Part shown: positions 54,535-62,428 of the stretch, piece by piece | Layout: each line of letters starts with the position of its first letter | Numbering within the stretch: the first letter of the stretch is position 1 | Origin: Serratia liquefaciens ATCC 27592 | GTDB lineage: Bacteria; Pseudomonadota; Gammaproteobacteria; Enterobacterales; Enterobacteriaceae | Assembly: GCF_000422085.1 (NCBI RefSeq) | Contig: NC_021741.1 | Span: forward strand, 2,480,001 to 2,544,000 | Reading direction: 5' to 3' | DNA length: 64,000 bases | Position numbers and translations under genes: made by a program | The notes under the pieces: generated by a model | The model's database searches: none | Seen by the model: the letters and a program-made list of their open reading frames with translations, nothing else | What the model was told of the DNA's origin: nothing

Positions 54535-54655
54535 TTCCCTAAATAATTGGAGTTGCATCAAGGCGGCAAGAGCGGGGATCCCCAGGAGCTTACTTAAGTA
54601 AGTGACTGGGGTGAGCGCTTGCAGCCAACACAGATGCAGCTTCAAGTATGACGGG
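54535..54655. repeat. ERIC (intergenic repeat unit) element
   Basis: This 121-bp imperfect palindrome contains the conserved core of the enterobacterial ERIC repeat: CCCCAGGAGCTTAC at 54580-54593 and, at 54596-54617, the well-known GTAAGTGACTGGGGTGAGCG sequence. The outer arms (CCCTAAATAATTGGAGTTGC, GCTTCAAGTATGACGG) also fit. It ends two bases from the fdhF stop and lies between fdhF and hypF, where it would be transcribed and fold into a long hairpin. Confidence 0.92.
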
Positions 54656-54656
54656 A

Positions 54657-56813
54657 TTACATCACGTCTTCTGCGGCGCGGCGCAGGCGAGCTTTCATAT
54701 CGCTGTAGCTTTGCTGCGCATAGTTCTCCGCCCAGTGCTGGTCGGTAATCGCCGCCAGTTTTACCGCACAGTATTTGGTTTCCGGCGTTTTGGAGATCGG
54801 ATCCAGGTTTTCCTGCGTCAGTTCGTTACAGGCGCCAATCCACCACTGGTAGGTCATATACACCGCACCCAGGTTAATTCGCTCGTTATAGTTGGCTCGG
54901 CTGATCACTTTGCCGCGACGAGAGGCAACCCACACCAGTTGCTGGTCGGCAATGCCCAACGAGGCGGCATCCTGAGGGTTGATCTGCACGAAGCCGGGCT
55001 CATCCGCCAGCGTTTGCAAGGCGGCACAGTTACCGGTCATCGAACGACAGGAGTAATGCCCAACCTCACGCACGGTACAGAGCACCAGTGGGTAATCTGC
55101 ATCCGGGATCTCGGCCGGCGCACGCCAGGTGGTGGCGAACAGTTGCCCTTTACCGGACGGCGTTGTGAACTGGTTACCCTGATACAGGTACGGCGTCCCT
55201 TGGCTTTCCAGCGAAGTGCAAGGCCATTGCACGTGACCGAGCTCGCCCATTTTTTCGTAAGTGGCGCCGTAAAACAGCGGGCAGAGTTCGCGCATTTCGT
55301 CCCAGATCTGCTGGTTATCCTCATAGTGCATCGGATAGCCCATTTCGCTGGCCAACAGGCTGATGATTTCCCAGTCGCGCTTGACGTTGTACTGCGGCTC
55401 AATGGCTTTTTCGAAACGCTGGAACCCGCGATCGGCGCAGGAGAAGACGCCGCCATGTTCGCCCCAGGAGGTGGCAGGCAAGATCACATCCGCCTGTTCG
55501 GCGGTTTTGGTCATAAAGATGTCTTGCACCACCACAAATTCCAGCGCTTCGAACGCGCTGCGCACCAGGCTCAGATCGGCCTCGGTCTGCAAGGGATCTT
55601 CCCCCATGATGTAGTAGGCCTTCACTTTGCCTTCATGCACCAGGTGCGGGATTTCGGTGATGCGATAGCCGACGTTGGGATCCATTTTTGTGGCGTCGAT
55701 TCCCCAGGCTGCGGCGAATTTGGCGCGCACGGCCGCATCGGTAACCGCTTGATATCCAGGGAATTCATTGGGCAGCACGCCCATATCGCAGGCACCCTGT
55801 ACGTTGTTCTGCCCACGTACCGGGCCGACACCCACGTTGGCGCGGCCCAAATTGCCGGTGAGCAGCGCCAAACTGGCGAGGCCTTTGACCACGTCAACCG
55901 CCTGGCCGAATTGGGTCACGCCCATGCCCCACATGATGGTGGCCGAAGGGGCGCTGGCATAGGTGCGCATGGCCTGGCGGATCTGCTGTGCGGTCACGCC
56001 GGTCAGGTGTTCCACCGCTTCTGGCGCATAATCCGCCAGTTGCTGCCGGTAGGCCTCGAATCCCTCGGTGTATTTGGCCACGTAATCGCGGTCATAAAGA
56101 TTCTCTTCAATCAGCACGTAGGCGAACGCATTCACCAGCGCCATGTTGCAGCCGTTCTTGATCTGCAGATGCTGGTCGGCAATACGTGCAGTTTCTATCC
56201 GGCGCGGGTCGCACACGACGATCTGTGCGCCTTTCTCTTTAGCCTTCAGCACCCGGCGCGCCACGATGGGGTGCGAGTCGGCACAGTTGTAACCGATGAT
56301 CAGCAGACACTTGGAGTTTTCGATATCGCCAATCGAGTTACTCATGGCACCGTTACCGAGCGTGGCCTGCAAACCCGCGACCGAAGGCCCGTGGCAGACG
56401 CGGGCACAGCAGTCGACGTTATTGGTGCCGATCACCGCGCGGGCGAACTTCTGCATCACATAGTTGGTTTCATTGCCGGTCCCGCGAGAGGAACCGGTGT
56501 GCATGATGGCGCTGGCACCGTGCTGGTCTTTAATCTGCTGCAGCCGCTGTGCGGTATAGCTGATCGCTTCATCCCAACTGACGGCCTCAAACTTGCCGCC
56601 TTTCTGCCGCCGAATCAGCGGCTGGCTCAGACGCGGGGTCAACAGTTTGGTGTCGTTCAGGAAGTCCCAGCCGTAATAGCCTTTCAGACACAGTTCACCC
56701 TGATTGGTCACGCCGTCAGCCGCCTCGGCGCGAATGATTTTGCCGTTATCGACCACCAGTTTCATTTTGCAGCCTGCACCGCAGTAAGGGCAGACGGTTG
56801 TGATTTTTTTCAT
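54657..56813 (-). CDS. fdhF: Formate dehydrogenase H, cysteine type
   Basis: From MKKITTVCPYCGAGCKMKLV the protein has 718 residues, against 715 in E. coli FdhF, and matches it throughout. It is a molybdopterin (bis-MGD) enzyme with one [4Fe-4S] cluster (CPYCGAGC with Cys42 in ELCLKG) that oxidises formate to CO2 for hydrogen production. At residue 140, in ARVCHGPS, a TGC codon (56394-56396) encodes Cys, where the E. coli enzyme has selenocysteine from UGA. His141 and the rest of the active site are kept. The longer frame to 56969 lies inside hydN and is rejected. hydN precedes it by 11 bases. Confidence 0.96.
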   Translation of the reverse strand: MKKITTVCPYCGAGCKMKLVVDNGKIIRAEAADGVTNQGELCLKGYYGWDFLNDTKLLTPRLSQPLIRRQKGGKFEAVSWDEAISYTAQRLQQIKDQHGASAIMHTGSSRGTGNETNYVMQKFARAVIGTNNVDCCARVCHGPSVAGLQATLGNGAMSNSIGDIENSKCLLIIGYNCADSHPIVARRVLKAKEKGAQIVVCDPRRIETARIADQHLQIKNGCNMALVNAFAYVLIEENLYDRDYVAKYTEGFEAYRQQLADYAPEAVEHLTGVTAQQIRQAMRTYASAPSATIMWGMGVTQFGQAVDVVKGLASLALLTGNLGRANVGVGPVRGQNNVQGACDMGVLPNEFPGYQAVTDAAVRAKFAAAWGIDATKMDPNVGYRITEIPHLVHEGKVKAYYIMGEDPLQTEADLSLVRSAFEALEFVVVQDIFMTKTAEQADVILPATSWGEHGGVFSCADRGFQRFEKAIEPQYNVKRDWEIISLLASEMGYPMHYEDNQQIWDEMRELCPLFYGATYEKMGELGHVQWPCTSLESQGTPYLYQGNQFTTPSGKGQLFATTWRAPAEIPDADYPLVLCTVREVGHYSCRSMTGNCAALQTLADEPGFVQINPQDAASLGIADQQLVWVASRRGKVISRANYNERINLGAVYMTYQWWIGACNELTQENLDPISKTPETKYCAVKLAAITDQHWAENYAQQSYSDMKARLRRAAEDVM

Positions 56814-56824
56814 CGGTTCAGTTC

Positions 56825-57370
56825 CTAAAACAGTGACGACATTGTGTCGAGCGCGGCGCGGCGGCGCTTCTCGGCGTTCATTTCCTGCAGCATGTTGCGA
56901 TCGACGCAGTGCAACGCATTGGTTGGGCAGGTTTCCATGCAGGCCGGGCCGCTGTCGCGACCGATGCACAGGTCACATTTATGGGCTTCGGCTTTCTCGG
57001 AGGTGGCGCTCATCATGGCGCCGTTCTGGCGGACCACCGGACGGGTGATCACTTCCATGGCGCCGTAGGGACAGGCCACGACGCAGGTTTTGCAGCCGAT
57101 GCAGCGTTCCTGCATCACCAGGACCATGCCGTTGGTGCGGCTGATGGCACCGTTAGGACAGACGTTGGCGCAGGGGGCGTCCTCGCACTGGCGGCAAAGC
57201 ACGGCGGTGCTGACGTTGACGCCTTTAATCACATGCAGGCGCGGGGCAAAGCTGGTGGCGTTCAACGCCGAAATATCCTGGCTTTCGCTGTGCGCCATCA
57301 CGCAGGCAATTTCACAGGTACGGCAGCCGATGCATTTTTTGGGATCGGCGATGATAAACCGGTTCATCAA
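56825..57370 (-). CDS. hydN: Four-cluster ferredoxin HydN
   Basis: The 181-residue iron-sulfur protein has four [4Fe-4S] motifs: CIGCRTCEIAC, CRQCEDAPCANVCP, CIGCKTCVVACP and CDLCIGRDSGPACMETCP. It matches E. coli HydN, an electron-transfer protein needed for full FdhF activity, more closely than HycB because of NRFIIADPKKCIGCRTC and the C-terminal EKRRRAALD. It is first in the hydN-fdhF unit, with a sigma-54 promoter upstream. MM at the start leaves two possible start codons. Confidence 0.93.
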   Translation of the reverse strand: MMNRFIIADPKKCIGCRTCEIACVMAHSESQDISALNATSFAPRLHVIKGVNVSTAVLCRQCEDAPCANVCPNGAISRTNGMVLVMQERCIGCKTCVVACPYGAMEVITRPVVRQNGAMMSATSEKAEAHKCDLCIGRDSGPACMETCPTNALHCVDRNMLQEMNAEKRRRAALDTMSSLF

Positions 57371-57428
57371 TAACTCCTGGGTTACCCTTCATCCGGGTAT
57401 GGCAAAAGAGAGGTCGTGGCTCTGGTTA

Positions 57429-57444
57429 AGCATAAAACATGCCA
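57429..57444 (-). promoter_or_regulatory. Sigma-54 (-24/-12) promoter of hydN-fdhF
   Basis: On the minus strand TGGCATGTTTTATGCT has the GG and GC doublets 10 bases apart. It lies about 60-75 bp upstream of hydN, as in the FhlA-controlled formate regulon of E. coli. Confidence 0.8.
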
Positions 57445-57492
57445 ATATTGAAAATACTTAAAAAGCAGAGGGTTATCTTTTTATGGCGCCGG

Positions 57493-57512
57493 GGTCGACA
57501 GCAGGTCGACAG
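57493..57512. promoter_or_regulatory. Direct repeats upstream of hydN, possible FhlA region
   Basis: GGTCGACAG occurs at 57493-57501 and again at 57504-57512, starts 11 bp apart, about one helical turn. The second is followed by AAATGACG, which resembles half of the FhlA recognition sequence (a GAAATG arm). The distance to the -24/-12 promoter, about 50-70 bp, is suitable for activator binding. Confidence 0.35.
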
Positions 57513-57528
57513 AAATGACGATGCCGCG

Positions 57529-58002
57529 TCAGACATTCGTCACCTCCAGCTGCGGATAACCGCCATTGTCTGCCCAGTGAAACAAGCGTTGATGGAGCAC
57601 CGTCACCGCCTGTTTCACCGCCGCGCTGATCGGGTAATAAAACGCCACCACTTCGGGCTGAATGCCGATAAAGGTAATTTCCGCTATGTCTTCGCGCAGT
57701 TGGTCGATCAGAAAGTTAAGCGGCAGGTTATGCGTCGTCATGATGAACATGGCGGCAATGTCTTTTTCGTCGATCACCCGTGTTTCACCCGGCGCGAGCC
57801 CCATGTCGGTGGCGTCGACGATCACCAGGCGATCAGGGCGCAGCGCGCGGATATGCCCGATGTCATTTTCCGGTGCCGCGCCGCCGTCAATCACCTGCCA
57901 ACCCGCGGGGGGATGACCGGCACAGAGTTCAGCCAGCAGCGGCCCGGCACCGTCATCTCCCATCATGCAGTTGCCCACACACAATAAAACGTCAGTCATC
58001 AT
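57529..58002 (-). CDS. hycI: Hydrogenase 3 maturation protease HycI
   Basis: A 157-residue nickel-dependent endopeptidase close to E. coli HycI throughout: GNCMMGDDGAGPLLAELC (Asp nickel ligand), VIVDATDMGL and MTTHNLPLNFLIDQLRED (His ligand). It trims the C-terminus of HycE after NiFe insertion. It overlaps hycH by 11 bases and is last in the hyc operon. Confidence 0.94.
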   Translation of the reverse strand: MMTDVLLCVGNCMMGDDGAGPLLAELCAGHPPAGWQVIDGGAAPENDIGHIRALRPDRLVIVDATDMGLAPGETRVIDEKDIAAMFIMTTHNLPLNFLIDQLREDIAEITFIGIQPEVVAFYYPISAAVKQAVTVLHQRLFHWADNGGYPQLEVTNV

Positions 58003-58408
58003 GCCTCCGGACCATCAGGTAAATGGCGGGTTCGTTTTCAATCGATTGAAGCAGGGCGATCAGCTGTTGGCTCCAGCTTTGCTGTTCAGTGTTCATACGC
58101 GGCGCCGCGTGGCTCAACGCCGTGGCCAACAGGTGGGTATGGCTGTTGTCGATACAGATTTCGCCAAACCGATCGACCCCTTCCAGTTTGCGCCGTGCGG
58201 TGCTGCCCGCAGGCAACTGCGCTATCCAGGCACGAAACCCCGCCAGCGGGCAGCTGAGTTTGGCTTCCAGGCAGTCGATCACCCCCAGATGATGGCCGAT
58301 CGCCAGGCTGTAATAGATCACCTCCTGGGCCTTCGGCGGGGCCTTTTTCTCCTGCACAAACTTGCGGCTAAGGGAGTAAAACACCACCTGCCCTTGGGAA
58401 TCGGTCAT
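57992..58408 (-). CDS. hycH: Formate hydrogenlyase maturation protein HycH
   Basis: The 138-residue protein ([54 protein letters not shown]) matches HycH/HyfJ, a cytoplasmic accessory protein for assembly of the hydrogenase large subunit. Overlaps hycG and hycI. Confidence 0.9.
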   Translation of the reverse strand: MTDSQGQVVFYSLSRKFVQEKKAPPKAQEVIYYSLAIGHHLGVIDCLEAKLSCPLAGFRAWIAQLPAGSTARRKLEGVDRFGEICIDNSHTHLLATALSHAAPRMNTEQQSWSQQLIALLQSIENEPAIYLMVRRHDD

Positions 58409-59202
58409 AGCCGCAGCTCCCCACGCAGCACCCGTTGATAAATGCCCTGCAGGTTGCCGACAATTTCATTCAGGCGCAGGTCATCTTGCTGGTGCAGATA
58501 AGCGGCGATGCGCTGTTCGACCGGTTCTGGTGTCTCTGCTGCCAGCAGTTGCATGAACTGGTCGGCGATTTGGCGACCATAGCGGTAACCGGCCATACGC
58601 CGGGCTTCGCGATCCAGCAGCACTCGCAGCGGCTGGGGCAGTTGCGGGTGCAACAGGCGCGTAGCTTCACCGTCGGTTTCATCATGCTGGTGGCCTTTGA
58701 TTTTCTGATCCAGCAGGCCCAGCGCCATGGCGAAACCGTAAATGGTCGCCGCCGGCGTCGGCGGGCAGCCGGGAATATAGACATCGACCGGAACGATGCG
58801 ATCGGTACCGCCCCACACGCAGTAAAGATCGTGGAAGATACCGCCGCTGTTGCCACAGGCACCGTAGGAGATGCTGATTTTAGGATCGGGTGAGGCCTGC
58901 CAGGCGCGGATCGCCGGAATGCGCATGGCGCGGGTCACTGCACCGGTGAACAACAGAATATCGGCATGTCTGGGGGAAGGAACCACTTTGATGCCGAAAC
59001 GTTCCGCGTCGAACAGCGGTGAAATGGCAGCGAAAATCTCAATTTCGCAGCCATTACAGCCGCCGCAGTCCACCCGATAGACATAGGCCGAGCGGCGGAT
59101 ATCCTGCAGCAGGGTGGTTTTCAGCTTGGCGATGCTGTCATCGAGGGTGATTGGCACCGGCAGGCCATTTTCATCACGTGGTCCAATCAATGGCGAATTC
59201 AT
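58405..59202 (-). CDS. hycG: Formate hydrogenlyase small subunit HycG
   Basis: The 265-residue subunit is related to NuoB. Cluster ligands lie in [33 protein letters not shown] and [16 protein letters not shown], forming one proximal [4Fe-4S] site that passes electrons to HycE. A C-terminal extension of about 100 residues is present, as in HycG/HyfI. Start and stop overlap the neighbouring hyc genes by four bases. Confidence 0.93.
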   Translation of the reverse strand: MNSPLIGPRDENGLPVPITLDDSIAKLKTTLLQDIRRSAYVYRVDCGGCNGCEIEIFAAISPLFDAERFGIKVVPSPRHADILLFTGAVTRAMRIPAIRAWQASPDPKISISYGACGNSGGIFHDLYCVWGGTDRIVPVDVYIPGCPPTPAATIYGFAMALGLLDQKIKGHQHDETDGEATRLLHPQLPQPLRVLLDREARRMAGYRYGRQIADQFMQLLAAETPEPVEQRIAAYLHQQDDLRLNEIVGNLQGIYQRVLRGELRL

Positions 59203-59744
59203 GAGATGACCTCCCGGGTCAAATGGCGGCCGATATCAATACGATCGGCCTGGGTCAGATTCTGCTGCTGTTTGCAGGCCGGGCAGGTTTCAAACTGCGC
59301 ACGGCGGGTTGCCGCCTCCGAGCTGCTCAACCCGAGCAACGCCATCGCATAATCAATTTCCTTTTGCGCCGCATAGGGTTTGCCGCACTGTCGGCAATGA
59401 CAAATGGCGAAGTCGGCTTGTTCGTACAGATCCTCTTTACGCCACACTGCCAGTTCGAACTGCTGCGAAAGCCGAATGGCGGCGGTTGGGCACACTTCCT
59501 CGCAGCGGGCGCAAAAGATGCAGCGCCCAAGAAACAGCTGCCAGCGCAAGGTGCCGCTGTTGAGATCGGGGGTCATGCTCAACGCGTTGGACGGACAGGC
59601 GTTGGCACAGGCACCACAGGCTATGCACTGCTGTGGGCTGTATTCGGGCTTGCCGCGAAAGTTCGGATCAATGGCCAACGGCTGGGCCGGATAGGCGACA
59701 GTGGCCGGGCCGGTCTTCAGCACTTTTTTAATCAGTTTCAGCAT
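59199..59744 (-). CDS. hycF: Formate hydrogenlyase ferredoxin subunit HycF
   Basis: The 181-residue iron-sulfur protein, NuoI-like, has two [4Fe-4S] motifs ([16 protein letters not shown] and [16 protein letters not shown]), then extra Cys pairs (CHCRQC, CPAC) characteristic of HycF/HyfH, which may bind a further metal. It links HycB to HycG electron flow. Overlaps hycG by four bases. Confidence 0.92.
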   Translation of the reverse strand: MLKLIKKVLKTGPATVAYPAQPLAIDPNFRGKPEYSPQQCIACGACANACPSNALSMTPDLNSGTLRWQLFLGRCIFCARCEEVCPTAAIRLSQQFELAVWRKEDLYEQADFAICHCRQCGKPYAAQKEIDYAMALLGLSSSEAATRRAQFETCPACKQQQNLTQADRIDIGRHLTREVIS

Positions 59745-59756
59745 GATGGGCTCCGG

Positions 59757-61460
59757 TTAGAACGGCTTGTTTTTCCGCTCGATGCCGTAACGTTCGATCT
59801 CTTTGTACGGCACGATGATGGACTGGCGCTTGCGTACGTCGACGATGGTCATGCGATCGGTGCAGGAGTAGCAGGGATCGAGACTGCCGATAATCAGCGG
59901 GGCGTCGGATACCGTATTGCCGCGCAACATGTAACGCAGGGTGGGCCAATTGGCATAGGTGGCGGCACGGCAGCGCCAACGGAACAGTTTCTGGTTGTCG
60001 CCGGTCATGCTCCAGTGGATATCATCGCCGCGCGGCGCTTCGGCAAAGCCCAGGGCGAAGCGGTGCGGTATATAGGTGAAGCCGTCCACCGCCAGCGGTC
60101 CGCCCGGCAAGCTTTGCAAACCGAACTCGATGATGCCGAGCGAGTTGAACACTTCGTGAATGCGCACCTTGAGGCGGGAATAGACGTCGCAGCCGCTTTC
60201 CACGCATAACTCCACCGGCAGTTTGGCGTAGCCGGCAAACGGATGGTCGATGCGGGTATCGCGACGGTGGCCGCTGCCGCGGATCATCGGCCCCACGTTG
60301 CTGTAATCGCGGGCCACCTGGGGATCGAGACGCCCAACCCCGACGCTGCGTTGTTCGGTGTTGGGCGTACTGAGCAAGATATCGACCAAATCCACCAGTT
60401 CGCTGCGCATTTGCGCGGCCAGCTTCAGGGTTTGCAGCATGTCCTCTTTCAAAATATCTCGGCGGATACCGCCAATCAGGTTCAAACCATAGGTTTTGCG
60501 CGCGCCGGTCAGTATTTCTGCCATCTTCATCGACTGCTCGCGTACGCGGAAGAACTGCATAAAACCGGAATCGAAGCCGACGAAATGGCAGGCCAGACCA
60601 AGATTCAACAGGTGGCTGTGCAGGCGTTCCACCTCCAGCAGGATCGAGCGGATCATCTGGGCGCGTTCCGGCACCTGAATGCCCATCGCATTTTCGACCG
60701 AGCTGGTGTAGGCCACGCTGTGGGTAAAGCCGCAAATGCCGCACACCCGGTCCGACAGAAAGGTGACTTCGTTATAGCCCATACGGGTTTCGGCCAGTTT
60801 TTCCATCCCGCGGTGCACGTAGAACAAGCGGTAGTCGGCGTCGATGATGTCTTCTCCATCGACAAACAGGCGAAAGTGCCCGGGTTCGTCCGAGGTGATG
60901 TGCAACGGGCCAATCGGCACCACATTGGCTTTGGCTCCGGCCAGGCTCTCGAACGGATAGGTTTCCACATCGGTGGTGGGTGCGGGGCGTTGACGATAGT
61001 CCATCGCGTCTTTGCGTAGCGGGTAAAGATCGTCCGGCCAGTCGTCAGGCAGCACCAGCCGCCGCTCATCCGGCAATCCCACTGGGCGCAGACCGTACAT
61101 GTCACGCACTTCGCGTTCGCCCCAAACGGCGGCGGGCACGCGCGGCGTGACGGAAGGGAACTCCAGCGTTTGGGCATCCACTTCGGCGCGCACCGTGATC
61201 CAGCATTTGGTGCCTTGCTCCATCGACAGAACGTAATACAGCGCGTAATGGCCGCACAGCGTGCGCTCGTCGTTGCCAAACAGCACCGACAACCAACCGC
61301 CTTGCTGGTAATACAGCCATTCCACCACGTCCGGCAGCGCGTTGAGCTTAACGGTGACCGTCAGCTGATCGGCAGTTTGCCATTCGGCTGCCAGCATGGC
61401 CGCAGGGAATTGTTGCTGCAACGCCGCCAGATAGTGCTGGCCTTGATGTTCGTTAGTCAT
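59757..61460 (-). CDS. hycE: Hydrogenase 3 large subunit HycE
   Basis: The 567-residue protein is a fusion of a NuoC-like domain (1-170) and a NuoD-like NiFe catalytic domain. NiFe ligands are in SDRVCGICGFTHS and DPCYSCTDR. After this Arg a 31-residue tail (MTIVDVRKRQSIIVPYKEIE at its start) remains, equivalent to the peptide that HycI removes in E. coli. It makes H2 in the cytoplasm. The adjacent hycI agrees with this processing. Confidence 0.95.
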   Translation of the reverse strand: MTNEHQGQHYLAALQQQFPAAMLAAEWQTADQLTVTVKLNALPDVVEWLYYQQGGWLSVLFGNDERTLCGHYALYYVLSMEQGTKCWITVRAEVDAQTLEFPSVTPRVPAAVWGEREVRDMYGLRPVGLPDERRLVLPDDWPDDLYPLRKDAMDYRQRPAPTTDVETYPFESLAGAKANVVPIGPLHITSDEPGHFRLFVDGEDIIDADYRLFYVHRGMEKLAETRMGYNEVTFLSDRVCGICGFTHSVAYTSSVENAMGIQVPERAQMIRSILLEVERLHSHLLNLGLACHFVGFDSGFMQFFRVREQSMKMAEILTGARKTYGLNLIGGIRRDILKEDMLQTLKLAAQMRSELVDLVDILLSTPNTEQRSVGVGRLDPQVARDYSNVGPMIRGSGHRRDTRIDHPFAGYAKLPVELCVESGCDVYSRLKVRIHEVFNSLGIIEFGLQSLPGGPLAVDGFTYIPHRFALGFAEAPRGDDIHWSMTGDNQKLFRWRCRAATYANWPTLRYMLRGNTVSDAPLIIGSLDPCYSCTDRMTIVDVRKRQSIIVPYKEIERYGIERKNKPF

Positions 61461-61482
61461 TATTGATTGCCTTTGTCATTAT

Positions 61483-62418
61483 TCAGCCGACGACCAGCCA
61501 GGAAACCAGCGCCAGAAAAGCCAGTCCAAAACCGGCCCAGGTGGTACGGGCCGTTTTCAGGAAGCGCAAACGTGCCACGCTATTTTCGATAATCGCGATC
61601 AGCGTCAGCGCGCACAGCAGCTTGAGCAGCGCCAGGACCAGCGCCGCCGACAGGTGAAGGACGGTGAATTGTGCCGCTTGCCCCCAGGGCAGAAACACGC
61701 CGAGGAACAGCTGCAGCACCACCAATTGTTTGAGGCTGATGCCCCATTTCAAAATGCCGAGCTCGGCACCGGAATATTCCGTCAGTGGCCCTTCCTGCAG
61801 CTCTTGCTCGGCCTCCGCCAGGTCAAAAGGCAGTTTGCCCATCTCGATATAGGTGGCGAACGCACAGGCCAGGGCGGCCAACAGCAGCGGCAACCAAGCG
61901 GGGTGTGGCAACGTCAGCAGGCTCTGCACCATGGCGCTCAACTGAGTCGAACCGGCCACCAGGGCGGTCACCCACAGCCCCAACAGCAGGATGGGTTCGA
62001 CCAGAATGCCCAACACCGCTTCGCGGCTGGCGCCGATGGCGGTAAAGGGACTGCCGGTGTCCAGACCGGCAATGGCGAAAACAAAGCGCACCACGGCGAA
62101 CAGATAGATCAGGGTGATCACATCACCGATGGCAGGCAGCGGCGAGGCGACAGTCAACATGGGTAACGCACAGGCGATGGCCAGCAGGGTGCCGGTCAGC
62201 AAGTACGGCATGGCATGAAAGGCCAGACCGGAAGCCGCCGGTGCTACGTTCTGACGCTTCAACAATTTGGCGATATCGCGGTATTCCTGCAGCACTCCGG
62301 GGCCGCGACGGTTATGCATTCGCGCGCGCAGCACGCGGCTGATACCGGCAAACAGTGGGGCGACGGCCAGTAACAGCAAGGCCTGCGCCAGACCGAGTAA
62401 CACATTGGGATAGGTCAT
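61483..62418 (-). CDS. hycD: Formate hydrogenlyase membrane subunit HycD
   Basis: The 311-residue NuoH-like membrane protein starts at MTYPNVLLGLAQALLLLAVA (GAGGAG at the proper distance; a nearby upstream ATG overlaps that site). About eight hydrophobic helices and the family segment RRGPGVLQEYRDIAKLLKRQ and PFDLAEAEQELQEGPLTEYS are seen. It anchors the soluble arm and may take part in ion translocation. Confidence 0.93.
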   Translation of the reverse strand: MTYPNVLLGLAQALLLLAVAPLFAGISRVLRARMHNRRGPGVLQEYRDIAKLLKRQNVAPAASGLAFHAMPYLLTGTLLAIACALPMLTVASPLPAIGDVITLIYLFAVVRFVFAIAGLDTGSPFTAIGASREAVLGILVEPILLLGLWVTALVAGSTQLSAMVQSLLTLPHPAWLPLLLAALACAFATYIEMGKLPFDLAEAEQELQEGPLTEYSGAELGILKWGISLKQLVVLQLFLGVFLPWGQAAQFTVLHLSAALVLALLKLLCALTLIAIIENSVARLRFLKTARTTWAGFGLAFLALVSWLVVG

Positions 62419-62428
62419 TGTCATCTCC

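Noticed and set aside
54648..56828. 726-codon plus-strand open frame
   Set aside because: It is the exact antisense of fdhF, with low-complexity His/Val/Gly-rich translation and no known motifs; the minus-strand gene is certain.
59223..60209. 328-codon plus-strand open frame
   Set aside because: Antisense shadow of hycF and hycE in GC-rich DNA.
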